Positions 32,910 through 41,017 of a stretch of 59,190 nucleotides of DNA are shown in pieces; position 1 is the first letter of the stretch; every line of letters begins with the position of its first letter. The notes beneath the pieces are model-generated. The model did not search any database. It had not been told where the DNA came from and saw nothing but the letters and a program-made list of their open reading frames with translations. Origin of the DNA: Streptomyces fuscichromogenes (GTDB lineage Bacteria > Actinomycetota > Actinomycetes > Streptomycetales > Streptomycetaceae); contig NZ_BMML01000042.1 in the NCBI RefSeq assembly GCF_014645815.1, positions 1 through 59,190 of the forward strand, written 5' to 3'. The translations under genes and the position numbers were made by a program.

Positions 32910-33587
32910 GTGAGCAGCATCGCCATCGTCGGAGCCGGCCCCCAGCTGGGCCTGGCCATCGCCCGCACCTTCGGCGCCCAGGGCCACGACGTCGCCCTCG
33001 TCTCCCGCAACCGCGACAAGCTCGACGACCTCGTCGGCAAGCTGACCGCGGAGGGCATCACCGCCGCCGCCTTCCCGGCCGACGTCCTCGACCGCGACGC
33101 CCTCACCCAGGCGCTGACGGACGCCGCCCAGCGCTTCGGCGGCATCGACGTCCTGGAGTACTCCCCGCTGGGGACGTTCGGCCAGGTCGTCCTGACCACG
33201 CCGGCCGAGAGCGACTACCCGGACATCCAGCACGAGATCGAGTTCCAGCTGTACGGGGCGATCGCCGCGACCAGGGCCGTCCTGCCCGCGATGCGCGAGG
33301 CAGGCACCGGCACCCTGCTCTACACCACCGGCGCCGGCTCCCTCGACCCCCTGCCAGTGGTCGGCAACGTCAACGCCGCCGCCGCGGCGCTGCGCAACTG
33401 GGCGGTCAACCTGCACAAGGAACTCGACGGCACCGGCATCCAGGCCGCCCACATCGGCATCGACGTCTCGATCGCCGTGTCCCTCATCCCGGGCCAGTTG
33501 GTGGTCCAGCCGGAGGGCATCTCCCCCGTCTACTGGGACCTGCACACCACCAAGCGCGACCAGGCCGAGATCGTCTTCAAGGGCTGA
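32910..33587 (+). CDS. Atypical SDR-fold oxidoreductase, copy 1
   Basis: A 225-residue Rossmann-fold protein beginning SSIAIVGAGPQLGLAIARTF, where GAGPQLG replaces the usual TGxxxGIG. The Ser of the active site is present (LLYTTGAGS), but the following region VGNVNAAAAALRNWAVNL lacks the YxxxK pair. The protein may bind NAD(P) without classical SDR catalysis. GTG 32910 has AAAGGA at good spacing. A paralogue with the same ribosome-binding region lies at 34969. It probably answers to the divergent TetR regulator. Confidence 0.82.
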   Translation: MSSIAIVGAGPQLGLAIARTFGAQGHDVALVSRNRDKLDDLVGKLTAEGITAAAFPADVLDRDALTQALTDAAQRFGGIDVLEYSPLGTFGQVVLTTPAESDYPDIQHEIEFQLYGAIAATRAVLPAMREAGTGTLLYTTGAGSLDPLPVVGNVNAAAAALRNWAVNLHKELDGTGIQAAHIGIDVSIAVSLIPGQLVVQPEGISPVYWDLHTTKRDQAEIVFKG

Positions 33588-33617
33588 CCGCACCGGCTTC
33601 TCCCGCCGGCCCCCTGA

Positions 33618-33649
33618 TCGCGCCGCGGCGTGCGAGCGCCGCGGCGCGA
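33618..33649 (+). terminator. Hairpin between SDR and DoxX-like genes
   Basis: A perfect 13-bp stem (33618-33630 with 33637-33649) and 6-nt loop lies 31 bp after the SDR stop and 25 bp before the DoxX-like start. It may end the first transcript or attenuate the second gene. Confidence 0.7.
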
Positions 33650-33674
33650 CCGAAGAGAAAGCCCCTCCGCTCCG

Positions 33675-34046
33675 ATGAACATGTTCCTTTGGGTCCTTCA
33701 GGGCCTGCTGGCCGTGGTGTTCGCCGCCTCCGGCGTCCTCAAGACCACCAGGTCCCGTGAGCAGCTCAGCCCGCAGCTGCCCTGGGTGAACGATGTCCCG
33801 CCCGTGACTGTGCGTCTGATCGGCACCGCCGAGTTCGCCGCGGCCCTCGGGCTGATCCTCCCGGGCGCCCTGGACATCGCGACCGTACTGACACCGCTGG
33901 CCGCCACGGGCATCGCGGTGATCATGATCCTGGCGATGGGCTTCCATGCCCGCCGCAAGGAGCCCTCGGGGATCGCCTTCGACGCGGTACTCCTGATCGT
34001 CACAGCCACCGTGATGTGGGGCCGCTTCGGGCCGCACGCCTTCTGA
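33675..34046 (+). CDS. DoxX-like integral membrane protein
   Basis: A 123-residue protein with four predicted membrane helices. The first contains LLAVVFAASGVLKTT, with the FxxSGxxK-type DoxX motif, and later segments are FAAALGLILPG, LAATGIAVIMILAMG and AVLLIVTATVMWG. DoxX relatives are often linked to quinone or redox chemistry, but the function here is unknown. ATG 33675 begins right at the first helix; a start 15 codons upstream would add an Arg-rich tail. Confidence 0.82.
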   Translation: MNMFLWVLQGLLAVVFAASGVLKTTRSREQLSPQLPWVNDVPPVTVRLIGTAEFAAALGLILPGALDIATVLTPLAATGIAVIMILAMGFHARRKEPSGIAFDAVLLIVTATVMWGRFGPHAF

Positions 34047-34140
34047 CCGGCCCGACTCCTCCTCCGGCGGCACCGATCGGCAACTGCCCCGGGGCCGCCG
34101 CCCCCTCCCCCATCCCTCTTTCCGTACCGTCGCCGCCGAG

Positions 34141-34416
34141 ACCGGCCACTGCGCCGAGCGCCTCGAACTGGCCGTCTCCACCCACCTCTACACCCACTTC
34201 CACGTCGGCAGGACTTCCCCGGAAGCCCCCGGGAGGTCATCGACAAGATCCTCACCGAACACGCGTTGTTCGGCCTCGACCGGTTCCTCGGCCAGGTCGA
34301 CTCCGGCGGCATGCCCGCCCCGATGGTCCACGACTCCATCGAGCTCCTCGCCACCGAGATCGCCCCCCGCCATCCGCAAGGAGCTCGGCGTTCCGGCAGG
34401 ACCCACGGCGGAATGA
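34141..34416 (+). pseudogene. C-terminal relic of a luciferase-like (LLM) flavin monooxygenase
   Basis: Readable stretches in different phases are AERLELAVSTHLYTHFHVG, then (after a shift near 34230) VIDKILTEHALFGLDRFLGQ, VDSGGMPAPMVHDSIELLAT, and (after an extra C in the run at about 34366-34371) IRKELGVPAGPTAE followed by TGA at 34414. Ending in the GGMP-x-VxxSIELLATEIAP helix is characteristic of LLM-class oxidoreductases. At least two frame changes and loss of most of the barrel show it is dead. Confidence 0.7.
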
Positions 34417-34476
34417 ACACGGACGAACCAGCTCCGCGACCGCCCTCGCCGACCACCACTCGCAGGAGAAGCAGAC

Positions 34477-34821
34477 ATGGCAGAAGCCAACGACCCGTCA
34501 GCCGGCCACCCCCCGCAGGCCGGCCCACTCTCGTCGGACCGCCGCTCGGCACAGCTCGCCGAAGCCTTCAGGGACGCTCTGATCCGCATGCGCGACGGCA
34601 AGGACCTCACCGCCGAGGACCTCGACATGACCACCGACCTGCTGGAAAGGGTGCAGGCGGCCAACGGCGTCTCCCTGGCAGCGGCCATCATGCCGATGCT
34701 CAAAGAGGTCTTCCAGGACGGTCGGCAGGGCTACACCCCAGAGGCACCGACGGTCCTGCCCGCATCCGGCCCCGCACCCATGCGACGCGTCCGGACCCCG
34801 CCCGAACCCCGTTGGTGGTGA
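34477..34821 (+). CDS. Hypothetical 114-residue protein
   Basis: A protein with a Pro/Ser-rich N-terminus, a central helical part (AQLAEAFRDALIRMRDGK, then LTAEDLDMTTDLLERVQ) and a Pro-rich basic tail ending PPEPRWW. It has no membrane segment or recognisable domain. AGGAGAAG sits just before the ATG. It lies between the LLM relic and the second SDR-fold gene. Codon bias is consistent with coding at least up to residue 95. Confidence 0.5.
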   Translation: MAEANDPSAGHPPQAGPLSSDRRSAQLAEAFRDALIRMRDGKDLTAEDLDMTTDLLERVQAANGVSLAAAIMPMLKEVFQDGRQGYTPEAPTVLPASGPAPMRRVRTPPEPRWW

Positions 34822-34968
34822 CCCTCCGCGCACTCAACGGCCCGGACCTGCCGGGAACCCGACCCGAGCAAGAGAGACCAGCCCGAAGCGCAGGGCCCCC
34901 TCGCCGCCGACAAGGCTCAAGCGCCTCATCACCCGACGCTTCCCACCCCGTTTCACGAAAGGATCGCT

Positions 34969-35646
34969 GTGAGCAGCATCGCCATCGTCGGAGCCGGCCC
35001 CCAACTGGGCCTGGCCATCGCCCGCACCTTCGGCGCCCAGGGCCATGACGTCGCCCTCATCTCCCGCAGCCCCGACAAGCTCGGCGACCTCGTCACCACC
35101 CTCACATCCGAAGGCATCACCGCCACCGCCTTCCCCGCCGACGTCCTCGACCGCGACGCCCTCACCCAGGCACTCAAGAACGCCACAGACCACTTCGACG
35201 GCATCAACGTCCTGGAGTACTCCCCGGCCGACACACGCAGGCCCACCGCCCCGGCCACCCCGGCCGACATCGAACCGTCCCACATCCAGAACGAGATCGA
35301 GTTCCAGCTCTACGGAGCGATCACCGCCACCAAGGCCGTACTACCCGCAATGCGCGAGGCAGGAACCGGCACCCTCCTCTACACCACCAGCGCCCGCTCC
35401 ATCACCCCCCAGCCGCCCACCGCCAACACGGACGCCGCCATGGCCGCTCTGCGGAACTGGGCCGTCAACCTGCACAGGGAACTCGACGGCACCGGCATCC
35501 AGGCCGCCCACATCGGCATCGACGCAACGATCGGCACCCCCACGTTCTACGGGCAGCCCTGCGTCACGGCCGATCAGATCTCCCCCGTCTACTGGGAACT
35601 TCACACCACCAAGCGCGACAAGGCCGAACAGGTCTTCAGAGGCTGA
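34969..35646 (+). CDS. Atypical SDR-fold oxidoreductase, copy 2
   Basis: A 225-residue paralogue of the gene at 32910. The first 40 codons and the ribosome-binding region (GAAAGGATCGCTGTGAGC) are almost identical at nucleotide level; identity drops in the middle (DTRRPTAPATPADIEPS) and rises again in LYGAITATKAVLPAMREAG. Like copy 1 it has the Ser segment LLYTTSARS but no YxxxK (TANTDAAMAALRNWAVNL). Third-position use is somewhat different from copy 1, with more C. Either an old tandem duplication or acquisition of a related allele. Confidence 0.8.
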   Translation: MSSIAIVGAGPQLGLAIARTFGAQGHDVALISRSPDKLGDLVTTLTSEGITATAFPADVLDRDALTQALKNATDHFDGINVLEYSPADTRRPTAPATPADIEPSHIQNEIEFQLYGAITATKAVLPAMREAGTGTLLYTTSARSITPQPPTANTDAAMAALRNWAVNLHRELDGTGIQAAHIGIDATIGTPTFYGQPCVTADQISPVYWELHTTKRDKAEQVFRG

Positions 35647-35702
35647 CGCGACACTCGCTGAGCAGCGCCATTCCCTCCCAAAGATCACAGCGGCGGCCTT
35701 CC

Positions 35703-36167
35703 ATGCTTCCGAACAAGCCAAACACTCACGTTCACGCTCCGCGTGCGCCAGGCGGGCAAACAGTCGGCAACAGCCAGTCACCCCCCGAACAGCACGACAC
35801 TTGCTCTTCCGGTCGCACCAAACGGATCTCGCCCCGTCATACGCCACACCCATTGCAGGTGGACAGAGCCATCACCCGTGCCTTCGAACTGCTGGGAAAG
35901 CGCTGGACCGGCCCCATCGTGTCCGTACTCACTGCGGGCCCCGCCTACTTCGCCGACCTGCACGGCGCGATCCCCGGAATCAGCGAGCGCATGCTCTCCA
36001 ACCGCCTCGCCGAACTCGGTGCCAGGGAACTCGTCGCGCGCGAGGTCGACGAAGGGCCACCGGTTCGCGTGTCCTACCGCCTCACTTCGGCTGGCACAGC
36101 GCTGGAGCCCGCCCTCAGAGTTCTCTCGCAGTGGTCAGAGACCTACCTACTGGCGGACGGCCCGTAG
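35703..36167 (+). CDS. HxlR family transcriptional regulator
   Basis: The winged-helix domain occupies the C-terminal 100 residues (AITRAFELLGKRWTGPIV, FADLHGAIPGISERMLSNRL, VSYRLTSAGTALEPAL). The 50 residues before it are Pro/His/Ser-rich, with weaker codon bias, and are not part of the family. The true start may instead be GTG 35859 (VDRAITRAF), giving about 102 residues, the normal HxlR size. These repressors often sense electrophiles or quinones. It follows the second SDR-fold gene by 56 bp and may regulate it. Confidence 0.75.
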   Translation: MLPNKPNTHVHAPRAPGGQTVGNSQSPPEQHDTCSSGRTKRISPRHTPHPLQVDRAITRAFELLGKRWTGPIVSVLTAGPAYFADLHGAIPGISERMLSNRLAELGARELVAREVDEGPPVRVSYRLTSAGTALEPALRVLSQWSETYLLADGP

Positions 36168-36676
36168 CGGCGGCCGACCGCTGTCACCCCACGGGAGGTC
36201 CTTTGCGTTCGACCTCGGCATCTCTGGAAACCTGCCGGCGAACTTCGCGCTCCACCCCGGCCCGCTGCTCGTCCTCCACGACGAGACGAGCCGAACGCTC
36301 CGGATCCGTGGACGCCGGGAACTCCCCATTGGCCTACAGAACCCAGAGGTCATCCGTCAGCAGTGGCAGCTCTCTGGGATTTTCGGCCCCGCCGACCGGC
36401 AACGAACGTGAACCGGCCTCTTCCGCGTCATCTGGTCTGCGGACCCCGAGTACTCCGCGTTGCAACGTTTCTCGCGGCCTTGACTTTGCCACCCGCAGGT
36501 CAGGCGGCCTTTGCGAACGGTTCAAGAAACGCCACGCACTCCACATGATGCGTCATCGGAACCCTGCGCCTTACCGTCCGTTCCGTGGCGCTCCCTGGCC
36601 AGGTCGAAGTGCGTCACGATCCTCGTCAGACGCCCTGGTCCCCAAGCCGTCCCCAAGCGGTCCCCAAGAATGATCA
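36168..36676. other. Lower-GC gene-poor stretch beside tRNA-Pro
   Basis: About 500 bp with visibly lower GC than the rest and only ORFs without coding bias. One reading phase gives a short protein-like piece (RIRGRRELPIGLQNPEVI) that I cannot assign. Near its right end, GTCCCCAAG is repeated three times (about 36636-36668). The composition and position next to the 3' end of a tRNA gene fit the edge of a decayed integrative element. Confidence 0.4.
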
Positions 36677-36711
36677 AGGGGCCGCTTCAGAATTCCTCTG
36701 AAACGGCCCCT
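36677..36711 (-). terminator. Terminator of the tRNA-Pro gene
   Basis: Arms 36677-36691 and 36697-36711 pair over 15 bp with a single mismatch and a 5-nt loop. Read on the minus strand the hairpin lies 20 bp past the tRNA 3' end and is followed by TTGATCATTCTT, a T-rich tract. Confidence 0.8.
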
Positions 36712-36730
36712 GACCTGCGACTTCGAAAAG

Positions 36731-36804
<74 letters not shown>

Positions 36805-36910
36805 GTGCGCTCGCTCGCGGTGAACCGCGTGATCGCGCGAACAGCACCTTACCGTACGTCCCCCGGCGCGCAGAAAGAGGGCGGGGCGGTGGGGAGGGAC
36901 AATCGGTCGT

Positions 36911-37420
36911 ATGGAAGACGCGGGGACAGGGGCACGGGACCGGGACACCGAGGGGCGGGCGCGCAACGCCCGGCCGCGTGACGGGCTGGGGCGGCCGCTG
37001 CCGTACGGCGCGGCGGGCGTCGAGCGGCAGCCCGAGGGGGTCGTACGGACCCCGGAGGAGACGGTCGTCGAAGCACAGGCGCTGCTGGACGCGGGGAAGC
37101 CCTTTCACGCGCACGAGGTGTTCGAGGACGCCTGGAAGTCGGGGCCCGAGGCGGAGCGGACGCTGTGGCGGGGGCTGGCCCAGCTGGCGGTGGGGCTCAC
37201 GCACGCGGCCCGCGGGAACCTGACCGGCGGGGCGCGGCTGCTGCGGCGCGGCGCCGGCGCGGTGGAGGAGTGGGCGGCCGGAGGCGGCGGGCCGCGGCCG
37301 TACGGGATCGACGTCGACGGGCTCGCGCGGTGGGCGCGGGAGCTGGCCGGGCGGGTGGAGGGCGGCGGCCGGAGCGTCGGTGCGGTCGCCGAGGCACCCC
37401 GGTTGCGCGGCGCCCGGTAG
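36911..37420 (+). CDS. DUF309 domain protein
   Basis: A 169-residue protein. The DUF309 helical domain (about residues 48-145) has the signature FHAHEVFEDAWK, with His/Glu residues suggesting metal or substrate binding, and LWRGLAQLAVGLTHAARGN. The first 45 residues are polar and Arg/Glu/Gly-rich. Function of the family is unknown. It lies 46 bp before cobF in the same direction and is widely kept beside core genes in Streptomyces. Confidence 0.82.
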   Translation: MEDAGTGARDRDTEGRARNARPRDGLGRPLPYGAAGVERQPEGVVRTPEETVVEAQALLDAGKPFHAHEVFEDAWKSGPEAERTLWRGLAQLAVGLTHAARGNLTGGARLLRRGAGAVEEWAAGGGGPRPYGIDVDGLARWARELAGRVEGGGRSVGAVAEAPRLRGAR

Positions 37421-37465
37421 CACCGGGGTGACCCGCTGTCAGTGGCATGCGGCAGACTCGGGGGC

Positions 37466-38248
37466 GTGCGAAAGATTCATGTCATCGGTATCGGCGCGGG
37501 CGACCCCGACCAGCTCACCCTCCAGGCGGTCCGGGCGCTGAAGGACACGGACGTGTTCTTCCTCCTCGACAAGGGCGAGGTCAAGAGCGACCTGACCCGG
37601 CTGCGCCGGGACATGCTCGACACGCACATACCGGACGGTGGTTACCGGCTGGTCGAGGCGCGGGACCCGGAGCGGGACCGGGCCGCGGGCGGCGGGGCGT
37701 ACTCACCGGCCGTCGGCGACTGGCGCACCGCCCGTGCGGACATCTACGAGCGGCTGATCCGCGAGGAGCTGGGCGCCGAGCAGACGGGTGCCTTCCTGGT
37801 GTGGGGCGATCCGTCGTTGTACGACAGCACGTTGGCGATCCTGGAGGAGGTACTGGCCCGGGGCGCGGTGCGGTTCGCGTACGACGTGGTGCCCGGGATC
37901 AGCAGTGTCTCGGCGCTGGCGGCCCGGCACCGGACGGGGCTGAACCGGGTGGCCCGGCCGGTGCAGATCACCACCGGACGGCGGCTCGCCGAGGGGCTGC
38001 CGGACGGGGTGGACGACGTGGTGGTGATGCTCGACGCGCACCAGGCCTTCCGCCGGTACGCGAACCAGGACATCGACATCTACTGGGGCGCCTACCTCGG
38101 TACCCCGGACGAGATCCTGGTCTCGGGTCCGATCGCCGAGGCCGGTCCGCGCATCGAGCGGCTGCGGGCCGAGGCGCGCGAGCGCAAGGGCTGGATCATG
38201 GACACGTATCTGCTGCGCCGCCACCGGGAGGTTCCGAAGGAGGGCTGA
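37466..38248 (+). CDS. cobF: Precorrin-6A synthase (deacetylating)
   Basis: A 260-residue SAM-dependent methyltransferase of the tetrapyrrole methylase fold. It begins VRKIHVIGIGAGDPDQLT and shows AFLVWGDPSLYDST, VVPGISSVSALAARH and a C-terminal domain typical of CobF, which methylates C1 and releases acetate in aerobic cobalamin synthesis. Start GTG 37466 is chosen because the protein then begins at the conserved first strand; an ATG eight codons upstream is an alternative. It converges with cobK, but other cob genes are not present. Confidence 0.9.
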   Translation: MRKIHVIGIGAGDPDQLTLQAVRALKDTDVFFLLDKGEVKSDLTRLRRDMLDTHIPDGGYRLVEARDPERDRAAGGGAYSPAVGDWRTARADIYERLIREELGAEQTGAFLVWGDPSLYDSTLAILEEVLARGAVRFAYDVVPGISSVSALAARHRTGLNRVARPVQITTGRRLAEGLPDGVDDVVVMLDAHQAFRRYANQDIDIYWGAYLGTPDEILVSGPIAEAGPRIERLRAEARERKGWIMDTYLLRRHREVPKEG

Positions 38249-38350
38249 GCGGTACCCGGACGGCTGCCGGTCCAGGACCCGGCCGGCGGGCTGTCCGCAC
38301 GGGCCGCGGACCTGACGTCCGCCGCCGGGGCGGCCTGACGCCCGAGGCGG

Positions 38351-39097
38351 TCAGGCGGGGCCCAGCCCCAGCCGTTCCAGTACACCGGCGACATCCGGCA
38401 CCGCCGTCGCCCCCTGCGGCAGCGGGGGCCGCCGTACGACGACCACGGGCAGCGCCAGCTCCCGGGCGGCCGTGAGTTTGGCGGCCGTGGCCGCTCCCCC
38501 GCTGTCCTTCGTGACCAGGACGTCGATCAGGTTCTCGCGCAGCAGCGCGGTCTCGTCGGCCACGGTGAACGGCCCGCGCGCCAGCAGCACCTCGGTGCGC
38601 CGGGGCATGGGGGGCTCGGGGGGCTCCACGGACCGTACGACGAAGTGCCGGTCCGCGAGGTGGGCGAAGACGGACAGGCCCAGGCGGCCGGTGGTGAGGA
38701 AGACGCGGGGGCCGAAGCGGGGCAGCGCGGCGGCGGCCGCGGCCAGGGACGGGACCGGGTGCCAGTCGTCGCCGGGGCCTGGCCGCCAGCCGGGGCGGCG
38801 CAGGACTACGGAGGGGATGCCGGTGGCCCGCGCGGCGCGGGCCGCGTTCGCGGTGATCGTCTCGGCGAAGGGGTGGGTGGCGTCCACCAGCGCGTCCACG
38901 CGGTGCTCGCACAGCCAGTCGCCGAGCCCGGCCGCCCCGCCGAACCCACCGATCCGCACCTCACCGGCCAACGAGCCCGGCCGCGCGACCCGTCCCGCGA
39001 GCGAGGTCGTGACACGGATCCCGGACCGCCCCGACAGCTCGGCGGCGAGCCGGCGCGCCTCAGCGGTACCACCGAGGATCAGGACATGCGGGGACAT
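38351..39097 (-). CDS. cobK: Precorrin-6A reductase
   Basis: A 248-residue Rossmann-like enzyme that uses NADPH to reduce precorrin-6A in cobalamin synthesis. Key segments are MSPHVLILGGTAEARRLAAE, VDALVDATHPFAETITANAA, LTTGRLGLSVFA and LVTKDSGGAATAAKLTAA. ATG 39097 begins right at the first strand; an in-frame ATG 22 codons upstream lacks family similarity. It faces cobF across a 102-bp gap. The pair carries out functions adjacent in the corrin pathway. Confidence 0.92.
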   Translation of the reverse strand: MSPHVLILGGTAEARRLAAELSGRSGIRVTTSLAGRVARPGSLAGEVRIGGFGGAAGLGDWLCEHRVDALVDATHPFAETITANAARAARATGIPSVVLRRPGWRPGPGDDWHPVPSLAAAAAALPRFGPRVFLTTGRLGLSVFAHLADRHFVVRSVEPPEPPMPRRTEVLLARGPFTVADETALLRENLIDVLVTKDSGGAATAAKLTAARELALPVVVVRRPPLPQGATAVPDVAGVLERLGLGPA

Positions 39098-39244
39098 GCA
39101 GCGAGCGTACGGGGCCGCCCCGGGCGACAGCGCCCTGGGGCCCGGCATCCGGGCCCCACGCACGGGCCGGGTTTCCTCAAGGTCCGCAAGCCCCCCGAGG
39201 TCTTCGCACCTTCCGGATTCCGGCGGCAGGCGTGCCGGGACGCG

Positions 39245-39279
39245 CCGCGGCCGCCCGGCGGGATGCCGGGCGGCCGCGG
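39245..39279 (-). terminator. Terminator after the ribosomal protein operon
   Basis: A perfect 15-bp GC stem (39245-39259 with 39265-39279) and 5-nt loop lies 17 bp past the L36 stop on the minus strand. Confidence 0.8.
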
Positions 39280-39295
39280 TGAAACGGGACCTCTG

Positions 39296-39418
39296 TCAGC
39301 CCTGGCGGGCCTTGAAGCGGGGGTCCTTCTTGTTGATCACGTAGACCACGCCACGTCGGCGGACCACCTGGGCGCCGGGCTTGGCCTTCAGCGAGCGCAG
39401 GGACTTGCGGACCTTCAT
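39296..39418 (-). CDS. rpmJ: 50S ribosomal protein L36, cysteine-free paralogue
   Basis: A 40-residue protein, MKVRKSLRSLKAKPGAQVV continuing to KKDPRFKARQG. It is an L36 but lacks the C-x2-C-x-C-x-H zinc ribbon of the primary copy, so it is the alternative form used when zinc is scarce. It is the last gene of a three-gene ribosomal protein operon, 34 bp after L31. Confidence 0.9.
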   Translation of the reverse strand: MKVRKSLRSLKAKPGAQVVRRRGVVYVINKKDPRFKARQG

Positions 39419-39452
39419 CGTGCTGTTCTCCTCGGGTCGGTCGCCGGGCCGG

Positions 39453-39713
39453 TCAGCCGCGGGCGGCGGCGGTGCGGCCGTACCGGCGCTCGAAACGCTC
39501 CACTCGGCCGGCGCTGTCCAGGACCCGCGCCCGGCCGGTGTAGAAGGGGTGCGACGCGGACGAGATCTCCACGTCGATCAGCGGGTAGGTGTTGCCGTCC
39601 TCCCACTCGATCGTCCGGGACGAGCCGGCGGTCGAGCGGGTCAGGAACGCCGTGTCGGCGGCGCGGTCGCGGAAGACCACGAGCTGGGACGCGGGATGAA
39701 TGCGGGCCTTCAT
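39453..39713 (-). CDS. rpmE2: 50S ribosomal protein L31 type B, zinc-independent
   Basis: An 86-residue protein with the type B pattern: MKARIHPASQLVVFRD at the start, WEDGNTYPLIDVEISSASHP, FYTGRARVLDSAGRVERFERRYG. The cysteines of zinc-binding L31 are absent. Such copies replace the zinc form and release zinc from ribosomes. It is the middle gene of the L33-L31-L36 operon. Confidence 0.93.
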   Translation of the reverse strand: MKARIHPASQLVVFRDRAADTAFLTRSTAGSSRTIEWEDGNTYPLIDVEISSASHPFYTGRARVLDSAGRVERFERRYGRTAAARG

Positions 39714-39748
39714 GGGGTTTCCTCTCTGGGGCGGCGGTGTGTCCGGCT

Positions 39749-39913
39749 TCAGCGCTCTTCGCGGAAGTCGACGTGCGCGCCGGCCACCGGGTCGTACTTG
39801 CGCAGGACCAGCCGGTCGGGGTCGTTCCGGCGGTTCTTGCGGGTCACGTAGGTGACGCCGGTCCCCGCCGTCGACTTCAGTTTGACGACGGGACGCGCGG
39901 TGCTGCGTGCCAT
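39749..39913 (-). CDS. rpmG: 50S ribosomal protein L33, cysteine-free paralogue
   Basis: A 54-residue protein, MARSTARPVVKLKSTAGTG then YVTRKNRRNDPDRLVLRKYD and ending HVDFREER. It lacks the two CxxC pairs of zinc-containing L33. A strong AGGAGG precedes the ATG by five bases. It is first of the operon, so its promoter lies in 39914-40037, where I do not see an obvious Zur-box dyad. Confidence 0.93.
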   Translation of the reverse strand: MARSTARPVVKLKSTAGTGVTYVTRKNRRNDPDRLVLRKYDPVAGAHVDFREER

Positions 39914-40037
39914 GAGGTCCTCCTTTCGCCCACACCCGGTATCTTTGATCCGAGCATGTCATTCACGACCGGTCCAACAACGCCTCCCGCCGTCGCATTC
40001 CCGGCCCGCCCGACCGGTCGGCGGTGCCCGGGACCGG

Positions 40038-40811
40038 TCAGCGCAGGAGCAGCTGGAGGCCGCCCACGACGGTCGCCGCGATGACCAGCTGCTCGAACAG
40101 CCGCTGGTTGATCCGGTGCACGGCCCACTTGCCGATGAGCGCGCCGGGGACGACGAACGCCACCAGCGCGGCGTCGAGGAGCAGCGAGTGGCCGTCGATC
40201 AGGCCGAGGCCGGCGCTGAAGGGGACCTTGGAGAGGTTCACGATCAGGAAGAAGAACGCCGAGGTGCCCAGGAAGCCGAGTTTCCGGAAGCCTGCCGACA
40301 GCAGGTACAGCGACATCACGGGGCCGCCCGCGTTGGCGACCATCGTGGTGAAGCCGCCGAGCACGCCGTACGAACCGGCCTTCACCCGGCCCGCCCGGGT
40401 GGTGACCGCGTCCGGGTCCTCGGGAGGCTCGGCCGTGCGGCGCCGCCACAGCGTGACCCCGGCCATCAGCAGCAGGATCGCGCCGATCGAGGTCCGTACC
40501 ACGCTGTCGTCGGCCCAGACCAGGAACAGCGTGCCGATCACGACGCCGCCCGCGACGGCCGGGAACAGCCGCCACAGCGTGGGCCAGTGCGCGTGCCTGC
40601 GATAGGTCGCGACGGCCAGCACGTCGCCCGCGATGAGCAACGGGAGCAGGACACCGGTGGAGGCGCGGGCCGGAAGGACCGCGGCGAAGATGGCGAGGCT
40701 GACGGTGTTGGCCCCGCTGACGGCGGTCTTGGAGAAGCCGACGAGCAGAGCGGCGAGTGCCAGGGCGGCGAACTCCCAGCCGGATATGTGCCAGAGCGTC
40801 ATCGTGTTCAT
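40038..40811 (-). CDS. TauE/SafE (TSUP) family membrane permease
   Basis: A 257-residue protein with about eight hydrophobic segments and the two conserved TSUP half-repeats: LAALLVGFSKTAVSGAN (first) and GGFTTMVANAGGPVMSLYLL (second). The family exports or imports sulfite, sulfoacetate or other small organic anions; substrate unknown here. ATG 40811 (MNTMTLWHISG) is chosen because upstream codons are not hydrophobic and overlap the divergent gene. It lies downstream of nothing obvious and is probably monocistronic. Confidence 0.88.
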   Translation of the reverse strand: MNTMTLWHISGWEFAALALAALLVGFSKTAVSGANTVSLAIFAAVLPARASTGVLLPLLIAGDVLAVATYRRHAHWPTLWRLFPAVAGGVVIGTLFLVWADDSVVRTSIGAILLLMAGVTLWRRRTAEPPEDPDAVTTRAGRVKAGSYGVLGGFTTMVANAGGPVMSLYLLSAGFRKLGFLGTSAFFFLIVNLSKVPFSAGLGLIDGHSLLLDAALVAFVVPGALIGKWAVHRINQRLFEQLVIAATVVGGLQLLLR

Positions 40812-41017
40812 GCGGGGACCGATGCTATGTCCGGACAACCCGATGCGGTAAGTGCCGTCTCGCCGATCGGCCGGCTCGGGGCACACCCCGGTGGAGCAGG
40901 GCCGTCTCGTCACGCCGGCAGCGCCGAGCCGACCCGCGCCGGTAGCGCGGTTCGGCGCGGTCGCCGTGAAACCCTGGCCGGGACGCGTGCATCCGAGCCC
41001 GTCGAGGAGGACGTCGT

